60,631 nucleotides of DNA. Origin: an uncultured Planctomycetaceae bacterium. GTDB taxonomy: Bacteria; Planctomycetota; Planctomycetia; Planctomycetales; Planctomycetaceae. The translations under genes were made by a program, and so were the position numbers. Of this stretch, positions 59,901 through 60,631 are shown in pieces (the stretch's first letter is position 1; each line of letters begins with the position of its first letter). The DNA is taken from positions 1 to 60,631 of the forward strand of contig CAIYBH010000050.1 of assembly GCA_903924405.1 (NCBI GenBank), given 5' to 3'. The notes under the pieces are model-generated. The model was given only the letters and a program-made list of their open reading frames with translations, was not told the DNA's origin and searched no databases.

Positions 59901-60524
59901 AGTGTCAGCCGCCCAATTCTTGATGGACGGCTGACCGATCCCGTCTGGGAAAATGCGGAGGAGATCCGACTCATTTCCGTGCAGGGAGGTGCGTCGCTTT
60001 CTTCGGCTGCCGCTGACGAATCCCGCACGGTGGCCGGAAATGCAGACGACTGTCTGTGCCTGCTGGCGTGGGATGAGCAATTTCTGTATCTGGCAGCGCG
60101 GGTGCCACGGGGGCAAACCGGCCATCCTGTGGAACTTGCAGCGGCGCGTCAGCATGATGAAGACCACAATGGCAGAGACAGGGTTGAGATCTGCATTGAT
60201 ACAGACCGAGACTATCTGACGGCATTTCAGCTTGTGATTGATGAATCGGGAAGAACCAGCGATGCGTGCTGGTGGCTGGACCGCTGGAACCCGCAGTGGT
60301 ACGTGGCTGTCGACCATGACGAAGCTGCATGGCGACTGGAGGCAGCGATTCCATTGAATGAGCTGAGCAGCCCAGTGGCCGCTCCCGGCACGCTCTGGTC
60401 GATCCGGTTTCAACGGATTTTACCCGGCCTGATTGAGCAGCGACTTCCGGGGTTGTCAGCAGCGTCGGGTTTGCAGGGAGCGAGCCTCGTAAGATTCATT
60501 CGCCCAAAGGCCACAACTCGATAG
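56967..60524 (+). CDS. Large secreted protein with YCF48-type repeats and CBM9-like C terminus
   Basis: A 1185-residue protein with an N-terminal signal sequence (MNWSVGAALLVVRFISGLLI...). Residues about 130-460 form a beta-propeller of YCF48/BNR-type repeats; at least six DGGxxW-like motifs are seen (SADGGETW, TRDGGQTW, SGDGGQSW, TADSGVSW, TEDAGKSW, SEDDGLSW). The middle region (about 490-660) is mixed alpha/beta and vaguely resembles a PIG-L deacetylase without its metal motif, which is a weak inference. Residues about 810-1000 are helical and TPR-like. The C terminus (about 1000-1170) resembles a CBM9/DOMON domain (PILDGRLTDPVWENAEEI, DRVEICIDTDRDY). Function unknown; GTG 56892 is an alternative start. 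Confidence 0.75.
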   Translation: MNWSVGAALLVVRFISGLLISTAMCCAQFQLSEPTIESDEESTTRESGAGVVLELERVETRESAADGPDSDDASDLIDAPRRRVRFSGVPAGAGKSRVDRGVARATETTEERPGVIHLMDSEEPRALLMAGGAPRTRDILLDATLRDVVCVGLRCWCVGDRGVICSSADGGETWETGCLPFECRLTSVCFLTNRIGWVAGIESQPGRKSGRAVLLATRDGGQTWRNVVEESGADGAAVDGVHRLPGIQQIQFFGLEEAIAVTLPDTDRDNSTLFRSGDGGQSWTPILSDQGAPLWTGGWFSSLGQGVIVGTHQSLGTLVSGESVVLQEPRATLRSFRSVVIDGEGRGWVAGDGATLLRTADSGVSWAAPDHELPSGLADVLDVRCLAQRGDVMIASGDPGAMVLRTEDAGKSWQIVEADIRGQMHRMRALPDCGFLAVGSFGQIMKSEDDGLSWRTVRNAGYHCGILSLVTKLEQSPWALTSALTTDRGIRSVVLQPSVHLTEPQDYAAGLCQAERALSALTLLGVSDVVGDWMFPGLLETQHRSGSSLMDEWDRRTDGRASELVPLRLARSIRSYRPQIVVIERCQDVDAMADLLRSAVMRGIELAGDATEPRLSGFGLPVWQVQRVLSRAPSDLQSTVVFRDTDLLPVLGTTCGLVCDAAGAVLMPTKAAIPEASARRRTAGYELEMDLEQRSAITNPLDGLESLLTEKIRRRRVTRPRAELEELRQVLLRTRNEAGALQGHGAGLQATEAFVAELQDVGKTLPDALALRQLRELAELSQERNNTEGYLAVLQEVVRRFPETEDAWRAAESLLLFYGSAEARHVRLRGQVMPRGQQMGAVAGPFPNGPAGQSTNGSADGNGILSPTVQPAAARGFSGSATSTFDALHEGWNAQQETAWTVLSGHESVRVGRRHSPSAESRLRRAITLRGLGKNGEATSLLVEAAAGTDDTAAWAASELQILQGTRSSHLRLLNVPRSVSRPILDGRLTDPVWENAEEIRLISVQGGASLSSAAADESRTVAGNADDCLCLLAWDEQFLYLAARVPRGQTGHPVELAAARQHDEDHNGRDRVEICIDTDRDYLTAFQLVIDESGRTSDACWWLDRWNPQWYVAVDHDEAAWRLEAAIPLNELSSPVAAPGTLWSIRFQRILPGLIEQRLPGLSAASGLQGASLVRFIRPKATTR

Positions 60525-60631
60525 TGCACGCCGCAGCGGGATTTCAGGCCCTGATCACCAGCGTAAAGCTACTACGGCTGAGTTACTGAAGCAATGCTGC
60601 CCCCCGGACACGCCTCGGGAGACAGGCTTCA

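Noticed and set aside
1..60631. tRNA, rRNA, CRISPR arrays and common riboswitches.
   Set aside because: No T-arm-like GGTTCGAATCC motif in cloverleaf context, no regularly spaced direct repeats with unique spacers, and no conserved riboswitch core was recognised by eye.

Overview
The window looks like chromosomal DNA of a planctomycete, moderately GC-rich. The evidence is lineage-typical gene content: a DUF1559 pseudopilin-like protein beside a small regulatory-like-domain lipoprotein, a very large PA14/cytochrome-c/beta-propeller protein, a DUF3127 protein, many secreted proteins and lipoproteins with no assigned function, and an mraZ gene detached from any division/cell-wall cluster. I see no rRNA, tRNA, CRISPR array, prophage or plasmid functions. 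About 40 protein genes are supported. Gene density is moderate, and several intergenic stretches of 300-830 bases hold nothing I can recognise.

Layout. 1-2.5 kb: lipoprotein, DUF1559 protein with a strong terminator, and a reverse-strand STAS protein. 3.1-8.5 kb: ilvD, then a 1156-residue protein whose motifs fit PPi-type PEP carboxykinase. 8.8-12.1 kb: Rieske ferredoxin, GspF/PilC-type secretion protein, an FmdB-like protein lacking its zinc cysteines, and a deoxyhypusine synthase-like protein. 12.1-14.7 kb: reverse-strand TolC-type lipoprotein with a long Pro/Ala tail. 15.5-25 kb: housekeeping genes (Fe-S/Zn cysteine-cluster protein, hisS, RNase Z-like hydrolase, mobB, secreted N-formylglutamate amidohydrolase-like protein, DUF3127 protein preceded by a possible 27-residue ORF, prfC, purB). 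25.5-29.4 kb: a DUF58 + transglutaminase (TgpA-like) overlapping pair. 29.5-36.8 kb: TIM-barrel sugar isomerase-like protein, Cys/His-rich lipoprotein, secreted alpha/beta-hydrolase-like protein with a missing nucleophile, and a circularly permuted ATP-grasp + alpha-E pair. 37.1-39 kb: IS200-like/REP-associated tyrosine transposase with a tract of direct and inverted GC-rich repeats upstream. 39-39.6 kb: mraZ with its own promoter and phased operator boxes. 40.2-49 kb: five-haem PA14 protein, two-TM protein, TPR/HEAT lipoprotein, another lipoprotein and a Wza-like polysaccharide export lipoprotein. 49-54 kb (reverse strand): a membrane-anchored protein made of nine 24-residue repeats, tdk coupled to yjbQ, and ftsH. 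54.5-60.5 kb: small beta-rich protein, radical SAM protein with a Cys-rich tail, and a large secreted protein with YCF48-type repeats and a CBM9-like C terminus.

The most interesting items are the candidate PPi-PEPCK, the 24-residue repeat protein facing the polysaccharide export gene, the orphan mraZ with a 10-bp-phased operator, the transposase with its repeat tract, and the deoxyhypusine synthase-like enzyme in an organism expected to lack eIF5A. Functional calls rest on motifs read by eye and on family knowledge; no database search was run.
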